64,000 nucleotides of DNA from Bordetella petrii. Lineage in GTDB: Bacteria; Pseudomonadota; Gammaproteobacteria; Burkholderiales; Burkholderiaceae_B. The first letter of the stretch is position 1. Each line of letters begins with the position of its first letter. This document shows positions 1 through 7,673 of this stretch, in pieces. Location: NCBI GenBank assembly GCA_017745595.1, contig WMBV01000030.1:1-64000 (forward strand), in the 5' to 3' direction. The position numbers were made by a program, and so were the translations under genes. Under the pieces are notes generated by a model. The model saw only the letters and a list, made by a program, of their open reading frames with translations. It did no database searches and was not told where the DNA came from.

Positions 1-2
1 AG

Positions 3-104
3 GTGGCCTTGGTCGCCTGCGCCCACAAACTCATCCGCATCATCAATGCCATGAGCCGTACCGGACAACCCTGGAACGAACAATTGCATACCCCAGCAAC
101 TTGA
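3..104 (+). mobile_element. C-terminal end of an IS110-family transposase (cut by window start)
   Basis: The frame that enters the window reads VALVACAHKLIRIINAMSRT and stops at TGA 102-104. The 'AL.A..RKLL..INAM' style ending, followed by a short hydrophilic tail, is typical of the C-terminus of IS110/IS1111-type transposases (Transposase_20 domain). Only about 33 residues are visible, so it cannot be told whether the element is intact upstream. The IS end should fall shortly after the stop, near the partial palindrome at 125-137. The family call rests on this short motif alone. Confidence 0.6.
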
Positions 105-124
105 CTCCAAACACAGTTGCTGCG

Positions 125-137
125 GGGGTCAGACACC
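125..137. repeat. Half copy of the 31-bp palindromic repeat
   Basis: The bases GGGTCAGACACCC match one arm of the 31-bp palindrome found intact at 23194, 37525 and 51869. The other arm is missing, so this is a decayed or truncated copy between the transposase tail and the 3' end of sodA. Confidence 0.5.
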
Positions 138-172
138 CAAGCGACTACGCTGCGCAACTCCCGCCGGCTCGC

Positions 173-787
173 TCAGCCCTGGGCGGCCTCGTAGCGGCGC
201 GCGACTTCGGCCCAGTCGATCACGTTGAAAAAGGCGCCGATATATTCCGGGCGGCGATTCTGGTACTTCAGATAGTACGCGTGTTCCCACACGTCCAGGC
301 CCAGCACGGGCGTATTGCCCTGCATCAGCGGACTGTCCTGGTTGGCCGTGCTTTCCACCGCCAGCTTGCCCTGCGGCGTGACGCTCAGCCAGGCCCAGCC
401 GCTGCCGAAGCGGGTCAGGGCCGCCTTGGTAAAGGCATCGCGAAAAGCTTCCATGCCGCCCAGTTCGGCATCGATGGCGGCGGCCACCTTGCCTTCCGGC
501 TGGCCGCCTCCCTTGGGCGACATCACCGTCCAGAACAGGCTGTGGTTGGCGTGGCCGCCGCCGTTATTGCGCACCGGCCCGCGCACCGCTTCGGGCAGCG
601 TGTCGATGCGCCGCATCAGCTCATCGATCGGCTGGTCGGACGGCAGGCCGGCGCCGTCCAGCGCGGCGTTCAGGTTGTTGATGTAGGTCTGGTGGTGCTT
701 CGTGTAGTGGATTTCCATCGTCTGCGCATCGATGTGCGGTTCCAGCGCATCGTAGGCGTAGGGCAGGTCGGGCAAGGTATAGGGCAT
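173..787 (-). CDS. sodA: Superoxide dismutase [Fe/Mn], Mn-type signature
   Basis: This 204-residue cytoplasmic enzyme converts superoxide to peroxide and oxygen. The four metal ligands are visible: His27 (in MEIHYTKHH), His82 ([10 protein letters not shown]), Asp165 and His169 ([16 protein letters not shown]). Gln150 in the stretch TANQDSPLM lies where Mn-type enzymes keep their Gln, whereas Fe-type enzymes carry it near residue 70; I therefore favour sodA, but a cambialistic enzyme is possible. A strong Shine-Dalgarno (AGGAGG) lies 5 bases before the ATG. The gene is 54 bases downstream of the orfX-like gene on the same strand, and the pair sits behind a Fur-box-like site, matching the iron-repressed orfX-sodA arrangement of Pseudomonas. 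Confidence 0.95.
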   Translation of the reverse strand: MPYTLPDLPYAYDALEPHIDAQTMEIHYTKHHQTYINNLNAALDGAGLPSDQPIDELMRRIDTLPEAVRGPVRNNGGGHANHSLFWTVMSPKGGGQPEGKVAAAIDAELGGMEAFRDAFTKAALTRFGSGWAWLSVTPQGKLAVESTANQDSPLMQGNTPVLGLDVWEHAYYLKYQNRRPEYIGAFFNVIDWAEVARRYEAAQG

Positions 788-841
788 GCAAACCTCCTGT
801 TCGGGCTCGGTCGAGCGGTGGGGGCGCCGGCTTGGCGCCTG

Positions 842-1318
842 TCAGTGTTGCGGCTCGGCGCCGTCGCGCCAGACCAGCGCGGCGGCGCGGCGCGCGCGAT
901 CATGGTTGGGATGCCTGCGCAAGAATTGCAGCAGCTCGGCATAAGTGGCGCGGCCATGGCGCCAGGCGGCGGCATGCCAGCACCGTTCCAGCGCGGCGTC
1001 GGCAAGCATCTCATGCAGCAACTCGTGTGCCCGGCAGACATGCGCGCCGGCCTGTTCGTCGCGCCCGGCGCGCCGATGCAGTTCGGCCAGGTTGTGATGC
1101 GACACCACCACCGCCGCCACGGCGGTATCGGCGTCGGCCGCGCGGCCGGACAAGGCATCGGCCAGGCTGAGCGCGGCGCGGTACTGCGTCAGTGCCGCGG
1201 CCGCGTCGCCGCGCTCCAGCGCGCGATTGCCGCGCAGTGTGGCCCGTTGCCACGCGCCCAGGCAGGGCTCGAGGGCGGGCGGCACGGCGGCGGCGGATAG
1301 AGGCTGCATCTGGACCAT
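842..1318 (-). CDS. orfX-like helical (TPR-like) protein upstream of sodA
   Basis: This is a 158-residue protein without signal peptide or membrane segment. It is Ala/Arg/His-rich and predicted almost wholly helical. A TPR-like A/B helix pair is visible at about residues 25-55 (GNRALERGDAAAALTQYRAAL), followed by a second helical hairpin with SHHNLAELHRR and CRAHELLHEML. It precedes sodA on the same strand. In Pseudomonas aeruginosa an uncharacterised protein of similar size (orfX) lies directly upstream of sodA in an iron-repressed operon; here fumC and fagA are not beside it. Function is unknown. A hairpin with two GGCGCC arms (823-839) lies between its stop and sodA and might alter message stability. 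Confidence 0.75.
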   Translation of the reverse strand: MVQMQPLSAAAVPPALEPCLGAWQRATLRGNRALERGDAAAALTQYRAALSLADALSGRAADADTAVAAVVVSHHNLAELHRRAGRDEQAGAHVCRAHELLHEMLADAALERCWHAAAWRHGRATYAELLQFLRRHPNHDRARRAAALVWRDGAEPQH

Positions 1319-1366
1319 TGCGGTTCCCTAAGAGATTCGGCGATACAGACGGCGAAAAACATTAAA

Positions 1367-1395
1367 GATAATTTAAATGATAGTCATTTTTATTC
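1367..1395 (-). promoter_or_regulatory. Fur-box-like operator before orfX-sodA
   Basis: In otherwise GC-rich DNA this AT-rich stretch holds GATAATTTAAATGATAGTC (13 of 19 matches to the Fur consensus GATAATGATAATCATTATC) and an overlapping TGATAGTCATTTTTA that fits the 7-1-7 form TGATAATnATTATCA at most positions. It lies about 50-75 bases upstream of the orfX-like start, where an iron-repressed promoter would be. Matches were counted by eye. Iron repression of a Mn-type SOD operon by Fur is well established in enterics and pseudomonads. Confidence 0.6.
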
Positions 1396-1614
1396 AATAT
1401 AACAACGACACATCGCCCCTCACGGAAGAGGCCTCGCCGGTTTCGCAACCGCCAGACGGCGCGGCGTTCCAGGCCGGCATGCGGCGCATCCATAAGGTTT
1501 CCTAATCCGTCCATAGGGTCACTTGCATTGTTCCCGCGTGGTCCGGGCCGTAGATTGTCGTCGGTACGCAATAACGGCAAATACCGCCACACACGAGACA
1601 ACCCAGGAGACCTC

Positions 1615-2403
1615 ATGCTGCGTTTCGATCCCAACCTGCGCTGGATGTTCACTGAGCTGCCCATGCTGCAGCGGTACGGCGCGGCCGCGCGTGCCGGCTT
1701 CAAGGGTGTGGAGGTGGCCTTTCCTTACGAGTATCCGGCCCGCCAGATCGCGGATTTGCTGGGCGAACACGGCCTGACCTTAGTGCAGGTGCTCACCCCT
1801 TGCGACTGGGCGGCCGGCGAGCGCGGCATCGCCGCCCTGCCGGGACGCGAAGCCGATTTCCGGCGCAGCGTGGACAACGCCGTGCAGTACGCCGCCCAGG
1901 TGGGCGGCCCCATGGTGCACGCCATGGCGGGCAACATTCCCGCCGGCACCGACCGGGCCCGGTGCCGCGACGTGTTCCTGGAAAACATTGCCTACGCCGC
2001 CGACGCGGCCGGCGGCGAGGGACTGACATTGATCCTCGAACCATGCTGCCGGGCGCGCTTTCCCGACTACTTCTACAGCCGCATCGACGAAGGGTTGTCG
2101 TGCATCGCGGCGATCGGCAAACCCAACGTGAAGCTGTGTTTCGACACCTATCACGTGCAGATGGAAGAAGGCAACCTCACCGAGACGCTGCGCCGCGCCT
2201 ACCCGCACGTGGGACACGTGCAGATCGGCAATGTGCCGGGCCGGCACGAGCCCGGCCCCGGCGAAATCCATTTCCCGTGGTTCTTCGAACAGCTCGAGGC
2301 GCTGGGATGGGACCGTTGGATCGGCTGCGAATATGAGCCTTCCGGGCCCACCCCCGAGACGCTGCAATGGGGCGCCCCCTACGGCATCCGCGCACCGCGC
2401 TGA
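1615..2403 (+). CDS. Hydroxypyruvate isomerase-like sugar/keto-acid isomerase (AP-endonuclease-2 TIM barrel)
   Basis: This 262-residue protein of the Hyi/Xyl-isomerase-like TIM-barrel family has the expected metal ligands: Glu142 (LILEPCC), Asp177 (CFDTYH), Gln203 (GHVQIGN) and Glu239 (GCEYEPSG). Hyi enzymes interconvert hydroxypyruvate and tartronate semialdehyde, but this family also contains epimerases and lyases of other pathways. Start 1615 was chosen over an upstream in-frame codon because AGGAG lies 7 bases before it and the family N-terminus (LRFDPNLRWMF) begins there. It ends 30 bases before the Rieske oxygenase gene, so it is probably the first gene of the catabolic operon; its substrate may be a ring-derived or side-chain product, not hydroxypyruvate. 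Confidence 0.8.
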   Translation: MLRFDPNLRWMFTELPMLQRYGAAARAGFKGVEVAFPYEYPARQIADLLGEHGLTLVQVLTPCDWAAGERGIAALPGREADFRRSVDNAVQYAAQVGGPMVHAMAGNIPAGTDRARCRDVFLENIAYAADAAGGEGLTLILEPCCRARFPDYFYSRIDEGLSCIAAIGKPNVKLCFDTYHVQMEEGNLTETLRRAYPHVGHVQIGNVPGRHEPGPGEIHFPWFFEQLEALGWDRWIGCEYEPSGPTPETLQWGAPYGIRAPR

Positions 2404-2433
2404 CCCACAAAAAGCTACTGCAAGGATACAAGC

Positions 2434-3744
2434 ATGCTAAGCGCTGCTGACAACGAACTCTTGACCCGCACCGATGCGGACCAGCCCATGGGGCAATATT
2501 TCCGGTGTTTCTGGCAGCCCGTGGCCCTATCGGCCCAATTGCCGGAACCCGACTGTACCCCGCTGCGGGTGCAGGTGCTGGGCGAAAAGCTGCTGGCTTT
2601 CCGCGATTCTCAAGGACGCGTGGGGCTGGTCGACCCGGTGTGCCCGCATCGCGGCGCCGATCTCTATTACGGCCGCAACGAAGACTGCGGCCTACGCTGT
2701 GTATTCCATGGCTGGAAGTTCGGCGTGGACGGCCGGGCCATGGATCTGCCGAACGTGCCTCCCGACTCCAATTATCACCGGGACATGAGCATCAAGGCCT
2801 ATCCCACGCGCGAGTATGGCGGCATCGTATGGGCCTATATGGGGCCCCGGGTCGAAGGCCGCGAACTGCCCGAAGTGCCTCGGCTGGAATTCGGCGAGCT
2901 GCCCGACACCCATTGCTACGTGACCAAGAAGCGCCAGGAATGCAACTGGGCACAGGCGATCGAGGGAGCCCTCGACACCTCGCATTTCTCGTTTCTGCAC
3001 ATGCCGGCGCCGTCTGTGCCGTCCAACGACAATCCCGATGCGCCGGCCGACGAACAACGCTTGGCGTGGATCCGCCGCGATCCGATGCCGCGCTTCTCGA
3101 TCCTGGCGCACGACGTGGGCTTCGTGGTGGGAGGCGCGCGGCGGGCCGGCGGCAACAGCATCTATTGGCGCATGGCGCACTTCGCGCTGCCCTCGCACAG
3201 CACCACCCCATCGACCCTGCCCGGCGAAAATTATTTCGGCTATACCTTCGTGCCCATTACCGATACGGCATGCTGGATATACACCTATGTCTGGAACCCC
3301 GACCGCCCGCTTTCCGACCAGGAGCGGAAACAACTGCAGGGAGGCCACGGCGTGGTGGCCGAGGTCGGGCCGGACTATCTGCCCCTGCGCAACCGGTCCA
3401 ACGAGTACCTGCTTAACCGCATGGATCAAAAGCACAAGACTTTCACGGGCGTACATGGCGTGGCCGAGCAGGACGCGATGATCCAGGAAAGCCAGGGCGC
3501 GATTGCCGACCGTACGCGGGAACACCTGACCGCGACCGACGCCGCGATCGTGCGGTTTCGACGCACCGTGCTGGCCGGCGCCAAGGCCCTGGCCAACGGC
3601 AACCCGCCGCAGGCACCATGGCAGCACGACAGCTACAGGCTGCGGTCGGGCAGCTGGGTCGCCGGCGAAGGCACGCCCTTCGAAGAAATCATGAAAGAAC
3701 GCTTCGGCGATCCGATAGGTCGGGTGCAGGCTGCCAAGACCTGA
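2434..3744 (+). CDS. Rieske [2Fe-2S] aromatic oxygenase, phthalate 4,5-dioxygenase-like alpha subunit
   Basis: This is the terminal oxygenase component for hydroxylation or O-demethylation of an aromatic acid. The N-terminal Rieske domain has Cys70-x-His72 and Cys89-x2-His92 (CPHRGADL, CVFHGWKF). The catalytic domain carries the mononuclear iron triad start Asp181/His184/His189 in ALDTSHFSFLH. The length of 436 residues is that of the phthalate 4,5-dioxygenase group, longer than the VanA type (about 350). No beta subunit is present, consistent with the alpha-only class. Its reductase is two genes downstream (4826-5776), with a solute-binding protein between. The substrate cannot be told from sequence. 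Confidence 0.88.
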   Translation: MLSAADNELLTRTDADQPMGQYFRCFWQPVALSAQLPEPDCTPLRVQVLGEKLLAFRDSQGRVGLVDPVCPHRGADLYYGRNEDCGLRCVFHGWKFGVDGRAMDLPNVPPDSNYHRDMSIKAYPTREYGGIVWAYMGPRVEGRELPEVPRLEFGELPDTHCYVTKKRQECNWAQAIEGALDTSHFSFLHMPAPSVPSNDNPDAPADEQRLAWIRRDPMPRFSILAHDVGFVVGGARRAGGNSIYWRMAHFALPSHSTTPSTLPGENYFGYTFVPITDTACWIYTYVWNPDRPLSDQERKQLQGGHGVVAEVGPDYLPLRNRSNEYLLNRMDQKHKTFTGVHGVAEQDAMIQESQGAIADRTREHLTATDAAIVRFRRTVLAGAKALANGNPPQAPWQHDSYRLRSGSWVAGEGTPFEEIMKERFGDPIGRVQAAKT

Positions 3745-3808
3745 TCCACCGGGCTGGCGCTATCCGTCGGGACAGACGGGGCCGCCCCAAACAACCAAAG
3801 GAGAGAGC

Positions 3809-4783
3809 ATGAACACCCCCCTACGCAAATTTTGCGCCGCCGTTTCGCTGCTGTTCTTTGCCTGTGGCGGCGCGGCCGCGGCCGGCTACCCCACCAAGCC
3901 GGTTCGCCTGATCGTTCCGTATGCGGCGGGAGGATCGACCGACAGCACTGCCCGCCTGGTCGCCAAGGCGCTGGCGGAAAGGCTGGGCCAACCCTTCGTC
4001 GTAGAGAACCGCGCCGGCGCGGGCGGCATGATCGGGCAGGACGTGATCGCCAAGGCACCCGCCGACGGCTATATGCTGCTGTTCAGCGCCGCGGGCCCTC
4101 TGACCGTCACCCCTCATGCCTACCCCAAGCTGCCCTACGACGCCATCGGCTCGTTCACGCCCATCAAGCTGGTTGCCCAATCGCCCCTGGTGCTGGTGGC
4201 CAATCCCAAGACGGGCCTGAAGACCGTGCAGGATCTGGTCAAGGCCGCGCGCGCGCAGCCGGGAACGCTGACATACGCGTCGTTCGGCAACGGCAGCGCG
4301 GCCCACCTGGCAGGCGAACTGTTCAAATCGATAGAGCACGTCGACATCGTGCACGTTCCATACAAAGGCAGCGCACCGGGCCTGGTGGACGTCATCAGCG
4401 GACAGGTCGACGTCATGTTCGACGTATTGGTGTCGGCCCTGCCCCATGTGCAGAACGGCTCGCTCGTGCCGCTGGCCATCACGCTGGGCAGTCGTTCGCC
4501 CTTGATGCCGGAGGTGCCCACCATGCAGGAAGCCGGCGTGCATGGCTTCGAGGCGGGTACGTGGTTCGCTCTGCTCGGCCCCCGGGGGCTGCCCGACGAG
4601 GTCGTGGCGCGCCTGTCCGCGGCGCTGGACGAAACGCTGAAAACACCCGAGTTCCAGCAGGCAATGATCGCGCAAGGCGCCGAAGTCGCCAGCGGGACCC
4701 CGCAATCGTTCGCCCGTTTCTTTCAGGCCCAATACGACAAATGGGGCAAGGTCGCCCAAATGGCCGGCATCAAGGCCCAATGA
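3809..4783 (+). CDS. Bug-family periplasmic solute-binding protein (TctC-like)
   Basis: This 324-residue protein has a Sec signal peptide at about residues 1-25 (hydrophobic core VSLLFFACGGAAAA, cleavage near AAAG). The mature protein starts with the family hallmark YPTKPVRLIVPYAAGGSTD and has VVENRAGAGGMIG and VHVPYKGSAPGLVDVISGQVD, all typical of Bug proteins. Bug proteins are greatly expanded in Bordetella and bind carboxylates such as aromatic acids for TctAB-type carriers or for sensing. No TctA/TctB genes are adjacent, so it must work with carriers elsewhere. Placement between the oxygenase and its reductase suggests that it binds the pathway substrate. AAAGGAGAGAG before the ATG serves as ribosome site. 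Confidence 0.92.
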   Translation: MNTPLRKFCAAVSLLFFACGGAAAAGYPTKPVRLIVPYAAGGSTDSTARLVAKALAERLGQPFVVENRAGAGGMIGQDVIAKAPADGYMLLFSAAGPLTVTPHAYPKLPYDAIGSFTPIKLVAQSPLVLVANPKTGLKTVQDLVKAARAQPGTLTYASFGNGSAAHLAGELFKSIEHVDIVHVPYKGSAPGLVDVISGQVDVMFDVLVSALPHVQNGSLVPLAITLGSRSPLMPEVPTMQEAGVHGFEAGTWFALLGPRGLPDEVVARLSAALDETLKTPEFQQAMIAQGAEVASGTPQSFARFFQAQYDKWGKVAQMAGIKAQ

Positions 4784-4825
4784 CCGTCTCTTGTCGCCAG
4801 CCACCGCCAAATCTGCCGTCGCATT

Positions 4826-5776
4826 ATGAGCAATGAGTCTCTGCTTTCGTTGCGGGTTCGCTCCATTTCCGAAGAAGCGCTTGGCATTCATGCTTACGAG
4901 CTCGTCTCGAACGATGAGCGTCCATTGCCGGCTTTTAGCGCCGGGGCGCATGTATCGCTGGTGCTGCCGGACGGTATGCAGCGCAGCTACTCGCTGACGA
5001 ACTCGCAACGCGAGCGGCATCGCTATGTGGTTGCGGTCAATCTCGATCCGCGCAGCCGCGGCGGCTCGCGCTACCTGCACCAGCGCGTCCGCGTCGGCGA
5101 CGTCCTGCCGGCGGTCGCGCCGCGGAATGCATTCGAACTGGCCGAGGATGCGCGGCAGTCGGTATTCATTGCCGGAGGCATCGGGATCACGCCGATATAC
5201 GCGATGATCAGGCGCCTGAACGACCTGGGCAAGCGTTGGGCGCTGCACTATTGTGCCAGGACGCCTCGCGCGGCGGCCTTCACGGCGGAACTCGCCGGCG
5301 ACGAGCGGGTGCGCTTCTATTTCGACGAGACCGAGCCGGCGGACCGGCTGGATATAGCAAACCTGGTCGGCGGCCTGCCGCCGCACGCGCATGTCTATTG
5401 CTGCGGCCCGGCCTCTATGCTGGACGCGTTTCTGGCGGCCACCTCGCGGCTGTCGACCGAGCGCGTGCATTACGAACGCTTCGCCGCCGCCCCGGCGCCG
5501 GCGCGTAACGGCAGCTATACGGTGACGCTGGCCCGCAGCGGCCGTACCGTGCCGGTGCGGGCCGGCCAGACGATCCTGCAAGTGCTGCAGGAAGCCGGCC
5601 TGGAGCCGGCGTTTTCGTGCGGCCAGGGGGTGTGCGGCAGTTGCGAGACGGCCGTGCTGGCCGGCCGTCCCGACCATCGCGACCAGGTGCTCAGCGAAGA
5701 CGAACGGGCCAGCGGAAGCAGCATGATGATCTGCTGCTCGGGCTGCCTGGACGACAACCTGGTGCTCGACCTGTGA
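4826..5776 (+). CDS. Phthalate-dioxygenase-type reductase (FMN, NAD, plant-type 2Fe-2S)
   Basis: This single-chain electron transfer partner of the Rieske oxygenase has 316 residues. The order is that of the PDR/VanB family: flavin domain with RSYSLTN (53-59), NAD domain with GGIGITPI (117-124) and YCCGP (191-195), then a C-terminal plant-type ferredoxin with Cys265, Cys270, Cys273 and Cys303 (CGQGVCGSC then ICC). It passes electrons from NADH through FMN to the oxygenase Rieske centre. It starts 42 bases after the Bug gene on the same strand; together 1615-5776 reads as one transcription unit. Confidence 0.92.
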   Translation: MSNESLLSLRVRSISEEALGIHAYELVSNDERPLPAFSAGAHVSLVLPDGMQRSYSLTNSQRERHRYVVAVNLDPRSRGGSRYLHQRVRVGDVLPAVAPRNAFELAEDARQSVFIAGGIGITPIYAMIRRLNDLGKRWALHYCARTPRAAAFTAELAGDERVRFYFDETEPADRLDIANLVGGLPPHAHVYCCGPASMLDAFLAATSRLSTERVHYERFAAAPAPARNGSYTVTLARSGRTVPVRAGQTILQVLQEAGLEPAFSCGQGVCGSCETAVLAGRPDHRDQVLSEDERASGSSMMICCSGCLDDNLVLDL

Positions 5777-5835
5777 CGGCCGGCGTGGGCGCGGCGGTAT
5801 GCCGGCGCATGCGCGCGCGGGGAAAACCCGCGGCA

Positions 5836-6732
5836 TCAGCCCCGGTCGGCCATGAACTCGGACAGAAATTCTTTCAGGCTTTGCGCCGCCGGCGACAGGC
5901 TGCGCCCTTTTCTGGTGAAGATCGATACCTGGCGATGGATGACCGGATCCTGTACCGGGATGCCGGTTACGCCATACGACGACAGCAAGGGCGTCGAATA
6001 CGACGGCAGTGCGGTCAACCCGTGCCCCCACTTCACCATGCCGATGGCGGTGGTCAGGTAGGACACGGTATGCGCGGGCTCGAGCACCAGCGATTCGGAC
6101 CACGCGCGCAGATCGGCCTGCAGGCGCACCGTGAAATCCAGCGGCAGGCTGATGAACGGATAGTCGAGCACCTGCTTCCAGGCGACCCTTTTCTTGCGCA
6201 CGAGCGGATGCGTACGCGGGCAGATGAGCTGGATGCGGTCCTGGAACAAGCGTTCCTGCCACAAGCCGGCAGGCGTGGCGCGTTGCGGCGCGATGCCGAA
6301 ATCGGCCTCGTCGTTCGACACGCGCGCCAGGACCTGTTCGTTGGGCATGTCCAACATGTGCACGCTGATGCCCGGGTAGCGCTGGCCGAACATCGCCAGT
6401 ATCTCGGGCATGAGCGCCTGGCTATAGAGCAGCGTACAGGCCACACGCACGCTGCCACGCTGGCGCTCATGCAGTTGCAGCGTGTTGCGCACCGCGTTGT
6501 CGAGATCGTCGAGGACCTTGACCGCCAGGGGATAGAACTCGGCGCCCGTGACCGAGAGCTGGGTATTGCGGCTGTTGCGATCAAGCAGCCGAAAGCCCAG
6601 CTCGCTTTCCAGTTCGCGCAGCAGCAGGCTCAAGGCCGACTGAGTCACATGCATGCGCTTGGCCGCCTCGGTGAAACTTCCCGCATTGGTCACGTTCACG
6701 AAAGCGCGCAACTGCTTGATGGTGATGTTCAT
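5836..6732 (-). CDS. LysR-family transcriptional regulator of the catabolic cluster
   Basis: This 298-residue protein has an N-terminal winged helix-turn-helix at about residues 1-60 (MNITIKQLRAFVNV, GSFTEAAKRMHVTQSALSLL, LGFRLLDR) and a LysR substrate-binding domain of two alpha/beta lobes from about residue 90. It is convergent with the reductase gene and divergent from the FAH-family gene, with only 82 bases between the starts, the classic position for a LysR activator controlling its neighbour. The effector is probably the pathway substrate or an intermediate (inference). Confidence 0.93.
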   Translation of the reverse strand: MNITIKQLRAFVNVTNAGSFTEAAKRMHVTQSALSLLLRELESELGFRLLDRNSRNTQLSVTGAEFYPLAVKVLDDLDNAVRNTLQLHERQRGSVRVACTLLYSQALMPEILAMFGQRYPGISVHMLDMPNEQVLARVSNDEADFGIAPQRATPAGLWQERLFQDRIQLICPRTHPLVRKKRVAWKQVLDYPFISLPLDFTVRLQADLRAWSESLVLEPAHTVSYLTTAIGMVKWGHGLTALPSYSTPLLSSYGVTGIPVQDPVIHRQVSIFTRKGRSLSPAAQSLKEFLSEFMADRG

Positions 6733-6814
6733 GGCGAAACCGGTTCGGGCATCGGTTCGCCATTCTAAGGGAATAGCGCTTTTTTAATCATCTGGCCAGA
6801 CAAAGGAGATCATC
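6733..6814. promoter_or_regulatory. Divergent LysR/FAH-family promoter region
   Basis: This 82-base spacer separates two divergent starts. It holds an inverted repeat ATTC-TAAGG-GAAT (6762-6774) and a T/A-rich block (CTTTTTTAATCA) that stand out from the surroundings, plus the ribosome site AAAGGAG for the plus-strand gene. An interrupted dyad in this position is the expected binding site of the LysR protein; the exact operator is a guess. Confidence 0.4.
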
Positions 6815-7666
6815 GTGAAATTGCTCAGTTTTGAACGGCAGGGCCAGGCATCCTGGGGCCTGCTTTCGGCGGACGGGCGCGTCATCGACGGGCCGCCGCT
6901 GACACAGGGCCACCACCACTCGTTGCGAGCCGTGCTGCAGGCGCGGGCGCTACCCGATGTCGCGCGCGCCGCGCAGGGCCGCGCCGCCGACTTCGGCCTG
7001 GAAGACGTGCGGCTGCTTCCCGTGATACCCGATCCGGGAAAGATCCTGTGCGTGGGATTGAATTACGAGGAACACCGTCTTGAAACCCGCCGCGAACCCA
7101 CCGGCGAGCCGACGCTGTTCCTGCGGGTGGCGACCTCGCAAGTGGGGCACGGCCAGGCCATCCTGCTCCCGGCCGAATCGCCCAATCTGGACTATGAAGG
7201 CGAGATCGCCATCGTGATCGGCAAGCGGGGACGCCGTATCAGCCAGGCCGACGCGTACGGGCATATCGCCGGCTATGCCCCCTATAACGACGCCTCGGTG
7301 CGCGACTGGCAACAGCACACGACGCAATGGACGCCGGGCAAGAATTTCGATGCCACCGGCGCGTTCGGCCCCTGGATGGCGACCCGCGACGACATCCCGG
7401 ACGGCGCCGATCTGTCACTGACCACGCGGCTGAACGGCGAGGTGATGCAGCATGCCACGACTGCGCAGCTGATTTTCGGCATCCCGCGGCTGATTCAATA
7501 CATTTCCCGCTTCGCCACGCTGGAACCCGGAGACGTGATCGTGACGGGCACGCCCGGAGGCGTGGGATTCAAGCGCAATCCTCCTCTGTTCATGAAGGAA
7601 GGCGACGTCGTCGAGGTGGAAGTGGAAGGCGTCGGCTGCCTGTCGAACCGCGTGCGGGCCGGCTAG
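6815..7666 (+). CDS. Fumarylacetoacetase-family hydrolase/isomerase
   Basis: The 283-residue protein has an N-terminal extension domain (residues 1-65) and the FAH catalytic fold. Motifs are LCVGLNYEEH near residue 80, the metal-binding stretch LDYEGEIAIVIGKRGR, an Asn-Asp pair in YNDASVRDWQ, KNFDATGAFGPW and DVIVTGTPGGVGF. FAH-family enzymes cleave C-C bonds of acylpyruvates or isomerise or decarboxylate ring-cleavage products such as hydroxyhepta-2,4-diene-1,7-dioate. Divergence from the LysR gene, and an oxygenase/reductase pair nearby, suggest a late step in the same aromatic pathway. No ring-cleavage dioxygenase is in the window, so the pathway must be completed by genes elsewhere. Confidence 0.9.
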   Translation: MKLLSFERQGQASWGLLSADGRVIDGPPLTQGHHHSLRAVLQARALPDVARAAQGRAADFGLEDVRLLPVIPDPGKILCVGLNYEEHRLETRREPTGEPTLFLRVATSQVGHGQAILLPAESPNLDYEGEIAIVIGKRGRRISQADAYGHIAGYAPYNDASVRDWQQHTTQWTPGKNFDATGAFGPWMATRDDIPDGADLSLTTRLNGEVMQHATTAQLIFGIPRLIQYISRFATLEPGDVIVTGTPGGVGFKRNPPLFMKEGDVVEVEVEGVGCLSNRVRAG

Positions 7667-7673
7667 CAAGCGC

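Noticed and set aside
3821-6262. Open frame of 813 codons on the minus strand
   Set aside because: Antisense to the Bug and reductase genes and out of frame with the LysR gene; no domain.
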